Positions 50,910 to 60,322 of a stretch of 64,000 nt of DNA are shown piece after piece. The notes under the pieces were generated by a model. That model was not told where the DNA came from. It was given only the letters and a program-made list of their open reading frames with translations, and made no database searches. The position numbers and the translations under genes are program-made. Position 1 is the stretch's first letter. Every line of letters begins with the position of its first letter. The DNA is from Streptomyces nitrosporeus (GTDB lineage: Bacteria; Actinomycetota; Actinomycetes; Streptomycetales; Streptomycetaceae): contig NZ_CP023702.1 of assembly GCF_008704555.1 (NCBI RefSeq), positions 1,488,001 to 1,552,000 of the forward strand. The letters run 5' to 3'.

Positions 50910-52561
50910 CGGCCGAGCACCTCCTCGGTGTAGGGGGTACGGGAGATGAGTTCGGCCGCGGAACGGTCGGTGAAGGCGGTGAGCGGTCCCGCGAGCACCG
51001 TGAAGGCCAGGCCGAGGACGACGGCCGCGGCGGTGGCCCCGGTCATCGCGCCGGGCGGGCGGGTCGTGGTGGTGACAGCCCGCCCCTGCAGGCTGGCCGC
51101 GATGGTCTGCCCGGCCGGGACCGGGGTGCGCCGGATCCCCTCGTCACCGCTTCCGGGGATGTTGTCGGGGCCCGTGTCGGTGTCGTCGTCGTCGGTGTCG
51201 TCCGAGGACTCCAGGACGGTGCCGTAGGCGACCTGGCCGGGGGGCTCGGTCCGCCAGAAGGCCAGGTTCCAGACCTTGGCCATGACGTACAGGGTGAGCA
51301 GGCTCGTCAGCGTCGAGCCGGCGACCAGGATCCAGGCCCAGGCACTGCCGTCGGCGACACCGGCCCGCATGAGTCCGAGTTTCCCGATGAATCCGGAGAG
51401 CGGGGGGATGCCGGCGAGGTTCATCGCGGGGACGAAGAAGAGGAGGGCGAGCAGGGGGGCCGCCTTGGCGAGGCCGCCGATCCGGGTCAGTTCGTTGGTG
51501 CCGCCGCGCCGTTCGATGAGTCCGGCGACGAGGAACAGGGTGGTCTGGACGGTGATGTGGTGGGCGACGTAGAAGATCGCCCCGCCGTACGCGGCGCGGG
51601 AGGCGAGCCCGATGCCGAAGACCATGTAACCGATGTGGCTGATGAGGGTGAAGGAGAACAGCCGTTTCAGGTCGGTCTGGGCGACGGCTCCGAGGATGCC
51701 CACGGTCATCGAGAACAGGGCCACGGCCATCAGCAGGTCGCCGAGCCGGTTGCCGGGGAAGAGCAGGGTCTCCGTCCGCAGCATGCAGTAGACGCCCACC
51801 TTGGTCAGCAGGCCGGCGAAGACCGCGGTGACGGGCGCGGGTGCCGTCGGGTAGGAGTCGGGGAGCCAGGCGGCGACGGGGAAGACGGCGGCCTTGACGG
51901 CGAAGACGGTGAGCAGCATCGCCTGGATCAGGGTCTGTACACCGAGGGGGAGTTCGGGCAGCCGGGAGGCGAGCTGGGCGAAGTTGGCGGTGCCGGCGGC
52001 GGCGTAGGTCATGGCGATGGCGGTCAGGAAGAGCATCGAGGAGAACAGCGAGATGATGACGTAGGTGGAGCCCGCCCTGATCCGGGGGCCGGTTCCGCCG
52101 AGGGTGAGCAGGACGAAGCTGGCGACCAGCATGATCTCGAAGGCGACGTAGAGGTTGACGAGGTCGCCCGCCAGGAAGGTGCAGGACACCCCGGCCACCA
52201 GGATCAGATAGGCGGGGTGGAAGACGGCGACCGGTGTCTCCTGGTCGCGGTCGGCCATGCCCTGGCCGAGCGAGTAGACGAGTACGGCGAGGGTGACGGC
52301 CGAGGAGACGGTGAGCATCAGCCCGGACAGCCGGTCGGCGACCAGGGTGATGCCGAGCGGCGGGGCGAAGTCGCCGAGGTGCACGGAGAGGGGCCCCCGC
52401 TGGTCGGCCGCGATCATCAGGGTGACGGAGAACCCGAGCACCGCGGTGAGTACGGCGACGCTGATGAAGCGCTGGAACCGGGCCAGCCGGGTGCCGAAGG
52501 TGAGGCTCAGCCCGGTGGCGCAGAGCGGCAGCAGTACCGGGAGCGGAACGAGTGCGTTCAT
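50906..52561 (-). CDS. mrpD: Mrp antiporter subunit D
   Basis: This 551-residue protein has about fourteen membrane spans homologous to complex I proton-pumping subunits. Conserved blocks include YVAFEIMLVASFVLLTLGG, FAVKAAVFPVAAWLPDSYPT, TKVGVYCMLRT and LFSFTLISHIGYMVFGIGL; the lysine in TKVGVY and the glutamate in FEIML are the usual ion-path residues. An acidic loop (SSDDTDDDDTDTGPDN) near residue 450 is an insertion relative to typical MrpD. Confidence 0.94.
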   Translation of the reverse strand: MNALVPLPVLLPLCATGLSLTFGTRLARFQRFISVAVLTAVLGFSVTLMIAADQRGPLSVHLGDFAPPLGITLVADRLSGLMLTVSSAVTLAVLVYSLGQGMADRDQETPVAVFHPAYLILVAGVSCTFLAGDLVNLYVAFEIMLVASFVLLTLGGTGPRIRAGSTYVIISLFSSMLFLTAIAMTYAAAGTANFAQLASRLPELPLGVQTLIQAMLLTVFAVKAAVFPVAAWLPDSYPTAPAPVTAVFAGLLTKVGVYCMLRTETLLFPGNRLGDLLMAVALFSMTVGILGAVAQTDLKRLFSFTLISHIGYMVFGIGLASRAAYGGAIFYVAHHITVQTTLFLVAGLIERRGGTNELTRIGGLAKAAPLLALLFFVPAMNLAGIPPLSGFIGKLGLMRAGVADGSAWAWILVAGSTLTSLLTLYVMAKVWNLAFWRTEPPGQVAYGTVLESSDDTDDDDTDTGPDNIPGSGDEGIRRTPVPAGQTIAASLQGRAVTTTTRPPGAMTGATAAAVVLGLAFTVLAGPLTAFTDRSAAELISRTPYTEEVLGR

Positions 52562-53313
52562 CCGGCGGCTCCTCGGTCGGGGTCGTCAAGGGGGTCGGGG
52601 CCCGTGTCGTGGGCCGTGGTGTCCGGGTCGGTGTCGGCGGGGCCGGTCCCGGCCGGCCCGGAGCCGGTACGGGGGCCCCCGGACCCGCCGTCGCCGTCAC
52701 CGTCACCGCCGCCGTCACCGCCGCCGTCGCCGGAGCCCGGGCCCGGGCCCGGGTCCGGGTAGTCCTCGGGGTCGGCCCCCAGCACGTCGTGCCAGAGGTT
52801 CCCGGTGGCGTCGCGGCCCCGGGCCTGCAGAGCCCGGTCGGCTCGCAGCCGGGCGCGCAGGCGGCGGCGCTCCTCGCGGAAGCGGTCGCGGTCCTCGGGG
52901 GTGCGTTCCGGCCCTGTGCGGTACTCCTCGCGGAGTTCGCTCCGTTCGTCCCGTACCTCGGCGCGCAGCACGATGCGGCGGTCCTCCAGGTCGTCGTGGA
53001 CCTCGTCCGTCCCGGTCAGCTGGTGGCCGCGGTAGGCCATGGCCAGCAGGAAGGCCGTGGTGGCGAGCGTGATGACGATCGCGGTGAGCGCGATGGCCTG
53101 GGGCAGCGGGTCGGTGACCCGGCCGAGCGGCACCCCGTACAGGAGGGGTTCCTCGCCCGCCCGTCCGGTCGAGGCCAGCACCAGGAGGTTGATGCCGTTG
53201 CCCGCGACGACCGCGCCGAGCAGGATGCGGGTCAGCGGCCGGGTGAGCATGAGGAGGGCGCCGACCGCGCAGAGGATCACCGCGGTGAGGAGCAGCGAGA
53301 CGCTGACGTTCAT
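52558..53313 (-). CDS. mrpC: Mrp antiporter subunit C with long charged C-terminal tail
   Basis: The first 115 residues are a normal MrpC/NuoK-like unit with three spans (LLLTAVILCAVGALLMLTRP, GAVVAGNGINLLVLASTG, PQAIALTAIVITLATTAFLL). The remaining 135 residues are unusual: a highly charged predicted helix (EVRDERSELREEYRTGPERT, RFREERRRLRARLRADRALQ) and a Gly/Asp/Pro-rich end (GSGDGGGDGGGDGDG). The usual length of this subunit is 110-130 residues, so it is about twice normal. Start ATG 53313 overlaps the mrpA stop by four bases. The tail would lie in the cytoplasm. Confidence 0.92.
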   Translation of the reverse strand: MNVSVSLLLTAVILCAVGALLMLTRPLTRILLGAVVAGNGINLLVLASTGRAGEEPLLYGVPLGRVTDPLPQAIALTAIVITLATTAFLLAMAYRGHQLTGTDEVHDDLEDRRIVLRAEVRDERSELREEYRTGPERTPEDRDRFREERRRLRARLRADRALQARGRDATGNLWHDVLGADPEDYPDPGPGPGSGDGGGDGGGDGDGDGGSGGPRTGSGPAGTGPADTDPDTTAHDTGPDPLDDPDRGAAG

Positions 53314-56213
53314 CGGCCCGCTCCCCCCGTGCCGGGTCCGGCCGCCGGGGCGAGCGCGCCCGCCGCCCGTTCGATCTGCCGGTCCACCTTGGCGCCCAGG
53401 GCGCGCACGATGTCCAGGACGACGCCGAGGACGAGGAGGTAGACGCCGCAGTCGAAGAGGACCGGTGTGCCGATGTGGTAGTCGCCGAGGACGGGGAGGT
53501 GGCCGTGGTGGGTCCAGGCGTGCAGCACCGTGCCGTCGGCGAGGCCGGCCAGGGCCACCCCGGTGGAGAGGAACAGTCCGAGGCCGGTGAACAGTCCCGG
53601 CTGGAGGGGGGCGGCTTCGGCGAGTTCGAAGCGTCCGCCCGCGAGGTAGCGCGTGATCAGGCCGAGTCCGGCGACGAGTCCGCCGACGAAGCCGCCGCCC
53701 GGCATGTTCTCCGCGCAGAACAGCAGGTACAGCGAGAGGACGAGGATCGGGTGGAAGATCAGCCGGGCCACCACCTCGAAGACGACCGAGCGGTGTTCGG
53801 GGGCGAGGGTGGATCCGGCGGCCAGCCAGGTGCGTTCGGGGGCGGCGTCGTCGCCCTGCGGCAGCCCTGTCATGGGTGCGGTGTGCAGGGTCCAGGCGGT
53901 GCCGCCGAGCAGTTCGTCCCGGCTGAGGGGGGCCTCGCTGCGCCGGTGGAGGTAGATGAGGCTGGTCACGCCGATCGCGGCGGCGGCGAGCACGGCGGAC
54001 TCCCCCATGGTGTCCCAGGCCCGCAGATCGACCAGGATGGTGGCGACGACGTCCTTGAGGCCGTGGTGGGCGACCTCCTCGACCATCGCCGCGCCCGCCG
54101 AGGGGGCGGTGCGCGCGGCGGCCGTCACCCACAGCGCCACGCCCAGGACGGCGGCCCCGCCGAGGGCCACGGGGACGCGTGCCAGCCGCCGCCAGGCGCT
54201 GACCGACTCCTGGAAGTGGACCGGCATCCGGCGCAGCACGAGCACGAACACGATCATCGACACGGTCTCGACGCAGAACTGGGTGAGTGCCAGGTCGGGC
54301 GCCCCCTGGACGACGAACAGCAGCGCGGTCCCGTATCCGGTGAGTCCCGCCAGCACCACGGCCTTCATCCGGCGCCTGACGGCCAGACAGGACAGGGCGG
54401 CCGCACAGGTCAGCACCGCCGTCGCGCCCTGGAGCGGGGCGTCCCAGAGACGGGGGGCCGCCGCCTGCTCCCAGGGCCGGTCCGTGAACAGGACGGCGAG
54501 CTGGCCGGCCAGCATCACCAGCAGGGTGGTGGCGAGGTAGACGGAGAGCGAGCCGCGCTGGACGAAGCCGGTGACCTGGAGGGCGAGGCGTTCCAGGCCG
54601 AGCAGCAGGTGTCCGAAGACGCTGTCGGCGGTGGGCCAGGCGATCCGCCGGGAGAGCCTGGTGACGCCGGTGCGTCCCGCGAAGAGGAGCGCGCCGCCCG
54701 CCCAGGTGGCGGCGGACAGCAGCAGGACGAGGCCGAAGCCGTGCCAGAGCGCCAGGTGGAAGGGGTGGTCCGGGGCGGGGAAGGTGTCGGCGTACGCGCT
54801 CAGCAGTCCGTCCGTCCAGCCGATGCCGGGCCCCAGGACGAGGCAGGCCAGGGCGAGGACGGCGGGCGGGGCCAGGAAGGCCGGTCCCACCCGGTGCACG
54901 GGGGTGTCGGGGAGGCCGGGTTTGCGGGCGAAGGCGCCCCACAGGAAGCGGAGTGTGTAGGCGACGGTCAGGACCGAACCCGCCACCGTGACGGCCAGCA
55001 CCCAGCGGTCGGCGGTGTCACCGTGCAGCAGCGCGTGGAAGGCGGCCTCCTTCGCGGCGAAGCCGAGGAACGGGGGCAGGGCGGCCATGGAGGCCGCGGC
55101 GAGTACGGCCGTGGCACACACGTACGGCAGGGAGCGTCCGACGCCGGAGAGCGCGCGCAGGTCGCGGGTCCCGGCGGCGTGGTCGACGATCCCGGTGACG
55201 AGGAACAGCGCGGCCTTGAACAGGGCGTGGCCGAGGATCATGGCGACGGCGGCGAGCGCGGCGTCCCGGTTCCCGGCACCGGCCAGGACCATGAGGAAGC
55301 CGAGCTGGCTGACGGTGCCGTAGGCCAGGACGATTTTCAGGTCGTTGAGGCGCAGCGCCCGCCAGCCGCCGAGCAGCATGGTCGCGCCGCCGAGCACCAG
55401 GACGAGGGGGCGCCAGACGGGGACGTCGGCGAAGGCGGGGGCGAGCCGTGCCACGAGGTAGACGCCGGCCTTCACCATGGCCGCGGCGTGCAGATAGGCG
55501 CTGACGGGTGTCGGTGCGGCCATCGCGTTGGGCAGCCAGAGGCTGAACGGCCAGATCGCGGACTTCGACAGGGCACCGCACAGCACCAGGACGACCGCCA
55601 CGGACATCGCGAGGCCGCCGGAGGGCGGGTCGGCGACGATCCCGGAGATGCGGTAGGTGCCCGCCGCCCGGCCGATGATCAGGAAGCCGACGAGCATGGC
55701 CAGTCCGCCGAGGGTCGTCACCGTGAGCGCCTGGAGGGCGGACCTGCGGTTCTGCTTGCGTTCGCTGCCGTGCCCGATCAGCAGGTACGAGAAGACGGTG
55801 GTCAGTTCCCAGTAGACGTACAGGGAGATCAGGTCGTCCGCGAGCACCAGGGCGAGCATCGTCCCGGCGAAGGCGAGGAGGTTGCCGGCGAAGGACGCCT
55901 GGCGGGGCGAGCCGTCGGTGAAGTAGGAGGCGCAGTACAGCAGGACCAGTGTGCCGACCCCCGCGGCGAGCAGCACCATCAGCTCGGCGAGCGCGTCCAG
56001 GCGCAGGCCGACGGAGACGTCGTACGCCGGGATCCAGTCCCAGGTCCGGGTGACCGCCTTGCCGGCCGCCACGCCGTCCCATTCGGTCACCGCCCAGACC
56101 GTGGCCGCGGCGGGCGGCAGGGCGAGGACCACGAAGGCACGCCTGCCCAGCAGGCGCACCAGGGGGACCGCACAGGCGGCGAGCGCGAAGTGGCAGAGGA
56201 TGAGGGCGATCAC
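53310..56213 (-). CDS. mrpA: Mrp antiporter subunit A (fused A/B type)
   Basis: This 967-residue protein is the largest subunit. The N-terminal 500 residues are a complex-I-like channel domain (YVYWELTTVFSYLLIGHGSE, ALSKSAIWPFSLWLPNAMAA, AAAMVKAGVYLVARLAP, GHALFKAALFLVTGIVDHAA). The C-terminal part contains the domain found separately as MrpB in some species (RSVVFEVVARLIFHPILVLS, GGGFVGGLVAGLGLITRYLA). I chose GTG 56213, which gives the normal beginning VIALILCHFALAACAVPLVR; a TTG 11 codons upstream is possible. No separate mrpB gene is present. Confidence 0.93.
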   Translation of the reverse strand: MIALILCHFALAACAVPLVRLLGRRAFVVLALPPAAATVWAVTEWDGVAAGKAVTRTWDWIPAYDVSVGLRLDALAELMVLLAAGVGTLVLLYCASYFTDGSPRQASFAGNLLAFAGTMLALVLADDLISLYVYWELTTVFSYLLIGHGSERKQNRRSALQALTVTTLGGLAMLVGFLIIGRAAGTYRISGIVADPPSGGLAMSVAVVLVLCGALSKSAIWPFSLWLPNAMAAPTPVSAYLHAAAMVKAGVYLVARLAPAFADVPVWRPLVLVLGGATMLLGGWRALRLNDLKIVLAYGTVSQLGFLMVLAGAGNRDAALAAVAMILGHALFKAALFLVTGIVDHAAGTRDLRALSGVGRSLPYVCATAVLAAASMAALPPFLGFAAKEAAFHALLHGDTADRWVLAVTVAGSVLTVAYTLRFLWGAFARKPGLPDTPVHRVGPAFLAPPAVLALACLVLGPGIGWTDGLLSAYADTFPAPDHPFHLALWHGFGLVLLLSAATWAGGALLFAGRTGVTRLSRRIAWPTADSVFGHLLLGLERLALQVTGFVQRGSLSVYLATTLLVMLAGQLAVLFTDRPWEQAAAPRLWDAPLQGATAVLTCAAALSCLAVRRRMKAVVLAGLTGYGTALLFVVQGAPDLALTQFCVETVSMIVFVLVLRRMPVHFQESVSAWRRLARVPVALGGAAVLGVALWVTAAARTAPSAGAAMVEEVAHHGLKDVVATILVDLRAWDTMGESAVLAAAAIGVTSLIYLHRRSEAPLSRDELLGGTAWTLHTAPMTGLPQGDDAAPERTWLAAGSTLAPEHRSVVFEVVARLIFHPILVLSLYLLFCAENMPGGGFVGGLVAGLGLITRYLAGGRFELAEAAPLQPGLFTGLGLFLSTGVALAGLADGTVLHAWTHHGHLPVLGDYHIGTPVLFDCGVYLLVLGVVLDIVRALGAKVDRQIERAAGALAPAAGPGTGGAGR

Positions 56214-56377
56214 GACGGAGGAGCCGGAACAGAAGACGGTACACAAGGATCGAAGGGCACCGAATACAGATATATCCCCCGGCCTTGTTCACCCTTCCGG
56301 CGCGCCGCACGGAACCGGACCACTGGTGCGACTGCCGCGAAACGGGGTGACACTCAGTCAGTTACAAACAAAATATG
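56214..56377 (-). promoter_or_regulatory. Probable promoter region of the mrp operon
   Basis: The 164 bases between the CDGSH-type gene and mrpA include A/T-rich patches (GATATATC near 56269 and ACAAACAAAATATG near 56363) that stand out from the GC-rich surroundings. They are the likely site of the mrp promoter. Confidence 0.4.
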
Positions 56378-56812
56378 TCAAACATGGTCTGCACAGGGGC
56401 CGCTGTGGTCGCAGAACGGTGTGTTCCCGGTCTTCCCGCAGCCGCACAGCATCACCCGGGTCTCCCGGCGGGCGCCGTCCGGCGTCCGGACCTCCAGGTC
56501 GCCGCGCACATGCAGCACCCCGTCCTCGTGCAGGGACACATGGGCCGGGACGTCGGGGACCTCGTCCGGCATCCCGTCGGTGCGGTGGCAGACCAGGGCA
56601 CCGCTGGGGCAGCGGCGCACGGTTTCGGCCACCTCGTCCGCCGACGCGTTCCGCGGCATGATCCACGGCCGGCGCCCCACCTCGAACACCTGGGGCAGCC
56701 CGCGGACGCACTCCGCGGCATGCAGACAACGGCGTACGTCGTAACTCACCGTGATGCCATCGCCGTCGTAGGACCTGGCCGCCGGATGCGGGGGCCGCCG
56801 CTCGCCGCTCAT
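56378..56812 (-). CDS. Iron-sulfur protein with Fer4_19 and CDGSH domains
   Basis: This 144-residue protein starts at ATG 56812 behind GGGAGGAG. The N-terminal half is a divergent ferredoxin-like domain (SYDVRRCLHAAECVRGLP, VRRCPSGALVC) with Cys spacing for an iron-sulfur cluster. The C-terminal half carries the CDGSH zinc-finger-like motif RVMLCGCGKTGNTPFCDHSG (C-x-C...C-x2-H), which binds a 2Fe-2S cluster through three Cys and one His. It is probably an electron carrier or cluster carrier. It lies divergently from the conservon. Confidence 0.88.
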   Translation of the reverse strand: MSGERRPPHPAARSYDGDGITVSYDVRRCLHAAECVRGLPQVFEVGRRPWIMPRNASADEVAETVRRCPSGALVCHRTDGMPDEVPDVPAHVSLHEDGVLHVRGDLEVRTPDGARRETRVMLCGCGKTGNTPFCDHSGPCADHV

Positions 56813-57136
56813 CGCCGCTCCTCCCGTCACCACCGCCGCGCCCGTCGCCGCCGCCGCGCCCCCGCCCCCTCCGGGGCCGGGCGCCGCACCGTGGACCCGG
56901 GGTCCCGAAAACGCGTCCTTCCACTTCAGCGTGGCCCGGGCCGGGTCGTACCGCCACTCGGGAGGCAGGGCCCCGCGCTCCTTACCGCACACATAGATGG
57001 GGAACACGTGGGCGCGCCGTGTTGCACATGTGAGCCCGCTTTCTCTTCGTATTTGTTATGTGACTAATATCCATGTGTCCAAGTTCTCAACGGATTTGAT
57101 CAGTCACTGACTGACACCATCCACAAGGAGCCTCCC
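56813..57136. promoter_or_regulatory. Divergent promoter region, iron-sulfur gene / conservon
   Basis: The half nearest the iron-sulfur gene is GC-rich and may extend its reading frame, but no better start was found. Bases 57010-57110 are markedly A/T-rich for this genome (CTTCGTATTTGTTATGTGAC) and probably hold the cvn promoter. A perfect AAGGAG site lies at 57125-57130. Confidence 0.5.
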
Positions 57137-57175
57137 CTGCGCACGCGTGCGTCCCGGCGGACCGACTCGGCACCC

Positions 57176-60100
57176 ATGTCGTTGCGGACAGCCCTTCTCG
57201 TACTGGCCATCGTCCCCGGTGTCGCACTGGCGGCCCTCTGGGCGGTCACCAGTGGCCAGACACTGCTCGACTTCCAACGCCAGGCAGCCCAGGGGCTGCT
57301 GGCCGAGCAAGCCGGCCAGCCGTCCAACATCGTGTACTACAACCTGCAGGAGGAGCGGCGGCTCAGCGCCCAGGCACTGGCCCGGCCGGATGCCTCCCGT
57401 AAGGCGCTGAAGCAGCAGCGCGAACTCACCGACGAGTCGATCGAGACGTTCCAGTCGCTCTCGGACGTGAGTGCCGACGACGCCCCCACCGAGGTGCGGG
57501 AAGCGGTCGGCAAGGCCCGTGAGGCCATGGAGCAACTGAACGCCCAGCGCGCACTGGTCGACGGTGGTGACGCGGAGCAGCAGCAGGTCGTCTACGCGTA
57601 CTACACCGACCTGATCGCGGTGGACCTCCAACTGTTCGCGGCCCTGAGCCACGTCGACAACGGCGAGGTGACCACGAAGAGCCAGCCGCTCGTCGACCTG
57701 TTCTGGGCCAAGGAGATGATCTCCCGTTCGGACGCGCTCCTCGCCCGCGGCTGGCCCACGGACAAGCTGAGCACCGAGGACCTCCAGGCGGTCCGGCAGG
57801 CGATCGCCGGGCAGGACTTCCAGGCCACCACCAAGGTCGTCCCCTACCTCCCCGCGCACGAGCGGGTCAAGTGGGAGGAGCTGGTCGGGAGTTCCGCCTG
57901 GAAGTCGAAGGCGAAGCTGGAGAAGCAGATCCTGCGCCCGCTGGCCGCCGACGGTTCCGGCTTCGTCGAGCTGGAAGCCGACGAGAAGGCCTGGCGCGAG
58001 GCGATGGACGGCGTCACCCCGCAGCTCGTGGAGCTGCTGGAGCTGCGCACCGACGCCGTGGTGACCTCCGGTAAGGACAGCATCCTGTCGCTGCTCCTGA
58101 AGATGGTCCTGACCTCGGTGATCGGTCTGATCGCCGTCATCGCGGTCGTCTGGACGACCTGGCGCCTCACCCGCAACCTCCGCCGGCGCATCACCGGCCT
58201 CCAGGAGCGTGCGGAGGAGCTGGAGAAGGCGCTGCCGGACGTCGTCGAGCGGCTGGCCCAAGGCGAGAAGATCGACGCCGAGGCCGAGGCCCGCGCGATC
58301 GAGGCGCCCGGCGAGGGCGGTGACGAGCTCACCCGGCTCGGTAGCGCGCTCAACCAGGCGCGCACCAGCGCCATCCAGGCCGCGGTCAAGCAGGCCGACC
58401 AGCACCGCGGGTTCGAGCGGCTGCTGCAGAGGATCGCGCGCCGTACCCAGCAGCTCATCGGCCAGCAGCTGAAGAAGCTGGACGAGCTCGAACGCAAGCA
58501 CGAGGACCCGGAGGTGCTCGACGGGCTCTTCGACCTGGACCACCTGACGGCACGTCTGCGCCGTTACGAGGAGAACCTGGTGATCCTCGCGGGCGGTTCG
58601 CCGCACCGGCGCTGGCGCAAGCCCGTGCCGCTGCTGGACGTCATGCGCTCCGCCCAGGGCGAGGTGCAGGACTACCGCCGTGTGGTGCTGGACCTCGACG
58701 GTTCCCCGTGGCTGTCCGAGCGGGCCGTCGGCCCGGTCTCCCACGTCCTGGCGGAGCTCATCGAGAACGCGCTGAGCTTCTCCCGTCCGCCGAGCCCGGT
58801 CGAGGTCCGCGCCGCCAAGGTGAGCCGCGGGCTGGCCATCGAGGTCGAGGACCGCGGCCTCGGGATGGACGAGGAGCAGCTGGCCGAGGCCAACGAGCTG
58901 ATGAGCCGCCCGCCCCGGATGGACGTGCTGGCCCACTCCGAGGACATCCGGCTCGGCCTCTATGTGATCGCCCGCCTCGCGGACCAGCACGGGCTGCGGG
59001 TCGAGTACCGGCCGTCCGCCTTCGGCGGCACCCGCGTCGTCATCCTCGTCCCCGACGAGCTGACCGTGGCCGGACCGGACTCCCGTCCGGTGGGCGTACC
59101 GAAGCCCGCCGCCGTACCGCCCGTCCAGGAGCCCGCGCCGGCCGCCCCGGCGGCACCGGGCGCCCTGCCGACCCGGGTGCAGGGCAAGGCGATGGCCGGG
59201 GTCACCGCCCTGGCCGACCACGCCGCCCGTACCGGCCGCCAGACCGGCCCCGGCGAGCAGGACGGACACCCGCCGTACTCCGCTCCGGACAGCGCCCCGG
59301 ACAGCCCGTACGGCACGCCGGACAGCGCTCCGGACAACCCGTACGCCACGCCGGACAGCACCCAGGACAGCCCGTACGGCACGCCGGACAGCACCCAGGA
59401 CAGCCCGTACGGCACGCCCGAGACCGCGTACGGGGCGCCCGGCGACGCGTACGGCGCACCGGACCGGACCGCTCCGGCCGGCGACCCGTATCCCGGGGGC
59501 ACCGCCTCGCCGTTCGCGTCGGGCGACACGCTGTACACGGAGACGGACCAGCCGTACGGCGCCGGCGCCGGTACCGCGGCCTACGCGGACACCGCCCAGC
59601 CCTACGACGGGAGCCCGGCCGGTTACCCGGGCGCGGACACACCGTACGGACAGGAGGACGGCGGCTACCGGGGAACCGGGGAGCAGCAGACCGGCGCGTA
59701 CGGCGGGGCCGAGCAGTCGTACGGCGCGTACGGCACCGAGGGCAGGCCGTACGGGACGGCGGACGGAGCGTACGGCGGGCAGGAGGAGCCGTACATGACG
59801 GCCGCGGGGCAGTACCCCGTGCCGGGCCACACCTACCCGGCCGCCGACGAGGGCCACCGCTCCGACGACCGGTCCTACGGATCGCTGACACCGGCCGCCG
59901 CGCCCGGCACCCGGCCGTACGCGGACGTGTCCGGCCACGAGCACGGCGCCCCCCGGCCCGCGCCCGAGGCCCATCTGCCCGCCCTGCCGCCCGCAGCGGC
60001 GCACCCGGCACCGTCCGGGGAAGCGGACGCTCCCGTGGCGAGCCCGCCCTCCGCGACGCCGTCCGGGGAGCCCCCGCTCCCCCGCCGTGTCCGCCAGGCC

Positions 60101-60322
60101 AGCCTGGTCGACGAACTGCGGATCAGTCCCACCGCCCGTAGCACCCCGCCCAGGCCCCCCGCCTGGGACGAGAACCCGCTGCTCCGGCCGGCCCCCCGTC
60201 GGGCCGGTGCCGCGATCGGGGCGTTCCAGAGGCGGTCACGCGCGGCCCGCGCGACGGACGAACCGTCGAGCGAGCCCGGCCATCCCTCCCCCAACCTCCC
60301 CACGAGAGAAGAACGGTCATGA
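57176..60322 (+). CDS. cvnA: Conservon sensor-like ATPase CvnA (NIT domain)
   Basis: This 1048-residue protein has a membrane span at 8-26, an extracellular NIT-type (nitrate/nitrite-sensing) helical domain at about 35-280, a second span near 303-328, a HAMP-like helix, and an HATPase domain at about 510-630 (VLAELIENALSFSRPP, VEDRGLGMDEEQL, LGLYVIARLADQHGL). The C-terminal 400 residues are Pro/Gly/Tyr-rich with 11-residue repeats (PDSTQDSPYGT). In conservons it works with CvnB-D as a membrane-linked, G-protein-like signalling complex. ATG 57176 is used here, but the only good ribosome-binding site (AAGGAG) is 46 bases upstream and ideally spaced for an in-frame CTG at 57137, which would add 13 basic residues. 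Confidence 0.92.
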   Translation: MSLRTALLVLAIVPGVALAALWAVTSGQTLLDFQRQAAQGLLAEQAGQPSNIVYYNLQEERRLSAQALARPDASRKALKQQRELTDESIETFQSLSDVSADDAPTEVREAVGKAREAMEQLNAQRALVDGGDAEQQQVVYAYYTDLIAVDLQLFAALSHVDNGEVTTKSQPLVDLFWAKEMISRSDALLARGWPTDKLSTEDLQAVRQAIAGQDFQATTKVVPYLPAHERVKWEELVGSSAWKSKAKLEKQILRPLAADGSGFVELEADEKAWREAMDGVTPQLVELLELRTDAVVTSGKDSILSLLLKMVLTSVIGLIAVIAVVWTTWRLTRNLRRRITGLQERAEELEKALPDVVERLAQGEKIDAEAEARAIEAPGEGGDELTRLGSALNQARTSAIQAAVKQADQHRGFERLLQRIARRTQQLIGQQLKKLDELERKHEDPEVLDGLFDLDHLTARLRRYEENLVILAGGSPHRRWRKPVPLLDVMRSAQGEVQDYRRVVLDLDGSPWLSERAVGPVSHVLAELIENALSFSRPPSPVEVRAAKVSRGLAIEVEDRGLGMDEEQLAEANELMSRPPRMDVLAHSEDIRLGLYVIARLADQHGLRVEYRPSAFGGTRVVILVPDELTVAGPDSRPVGVPKPAAVPPVQEPAPAAPAAPGALPTRVQGKAMAGVTALADHAARTGRQTGPGEQDGHPPYSAPDSAPDSPYGTPDSAPDNPYATPDSTQDSPYGTPDSTQDSPYGTPETAYGAPGDAYGAPDRTAPAGDPYPGGTASPFASGDTLYTETDQPYGAGAGTAAYADTAQPYDGSPAGYPGADTPYGQEDGGYRGTGEQQTGAYGGAEQSYGAYGTEGRPYGTADGAYGGQEEPYMTAAGQYPVPGHTYPAADEGHRSDDRSYGSLTPAAAPGTRPYADVSGHEHGAPRPAPEAHLPALPPAAAHPAPSGEADAPVASPPSATPSGEPPLPRRVRQASLVDELRISPTARSTPPRPPAWDENPLLRPAPRRAGAAIGAFQRRSRAARATDEPSSEPGHPSPNLPTREERS

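Noticed and set aside
56813..57007. N-terminal extension of the iron-sulfur protein to a start near 57007
   Set aside because: The added residues are Gly/Ala-rich low complexity between a short unrelated segment and the conserved domain, and the ATG at 56812 has a strong ribosome-binding site.
56341..57120. Shared ACTGACTGA motif on both sides of the iron-sulfur gene as a common operator
   Set aside because: Only nine bases match and the surroundings differ; this is too short to separate from chance.
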